Below, in pieces: positions 5,870 through 5,917 of a stretch of 5,917 nt of DNA (its first letter is position 1; every line of letters begins with the position of its first letter). The translations under genes were made by a program, and so were the position numbers. Below the pieces are notes generated by a model. The model had not been told where the DNA came from and made no database searches. It saw only the letters and a list, made by a program, of their open reading frames with translations. The stretch comes from Desulfobacterales bacterium (GTDB lineage Bacteria > Desulfobacterota > Desulfobacteria > Desulfobacterales > Desulfosalsimonadaceae), in assembly GCA_029933295.1 (NCBI GenBank), contig JAOZOL010000161.1, positions 1 through 5,917 of the forward strand, in the 5' to 3' direction.

Positions 5870-5917
5870 AACGAGCCCGTCAATAGAAGCTGGTTTTATA
5901 GAAAGATATTATTTATT

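Noticed and set aside
5587..5883. A 98-codon minus-strand frame over the aroC end and the right repeat
   Set aside because: It is antisense to conserved chorismate synthase sequence and runs through the hairpin repeat. The protein looks random.

Overview
The window holds a compact five-gene aromatic amino acid block, all on the + strand, from an organism that most resembles a sulfate-reducing or related anaerobic member of the Desulfobacterota (Desulfobacterales type). That assignment is an inference. It rests on the combination of archaeal-type entry enzymes with ordinary bacterial aroA, aroC and fused pheA, on the intermediate GC content, and on long hairpin repeats of a kind I recall from those genomes.

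Layout: (1) 1-112, a long imperfect hairpin repeat ending in a T-tract, probably the end of an upstream unit. (2) 113-189, a short leader ending in a consensus AGGAGG ribosome binding site. (3) 190-987, 2-amino-3,7-dideoxy-D-threo-hept-6-ulosonate (ADH) synthase. (4) 1002-1994, 3-dehydroquinate synthase II. (5) 2006-3118, chorismate mutase/prephenate dehydratase with an ACT domain (pheA). (6) 3119-3193, a short gap with one weak hairpin. (7) 3194-4456, EPSP synthase (aroA). (8) 4457-4701, a 245-base gap full of inverted repeats, including a striking hairpin built from 10-base units and followed by T7A9. (9) 4702-5769, chorismate synthase (aroC), with a GTG start. (10) 5768-5869, a second long hairpin repeat of the same family as the left one, starting inside the aroC stop codon. 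(11) 5870-5917, an AT-rich tail in which I see nothing definite.

How the genes work together: the first two enzymes make 3-dehydroquinate from L-aspartate semialdehyde and 6-deoxy-5-ketofructose 1-phosphate. This replaces the usual DAHP synthase and AroB route from erythrose 4-phosphate and phosphoenolpyruvate. AroA and AroC carry out the last two steps to chorismate. PheA diverts chorismate through prephenate to phenylpyruvate and carries the Phe-binding ACT motifs. The middle steps (dehydroquinate dehydratase, shikimate dehydrogenase, shikimate kinase) and the tyrosine and tryptophan branches are not in the window and must be encoded elsewhere.

The first three genes are closely packed and probably co-transcribed, with aroA likely reading on from them. 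aroC is separated by a terminator-like repeat and may be partly uncoupled. I find no RNA genes, CRISPR array, transposase or obviously new defence or mobile system. The most unusual material is the non-coding repeat structure at 4499-4672 and the related hairpin repeats bracketing the whole block.
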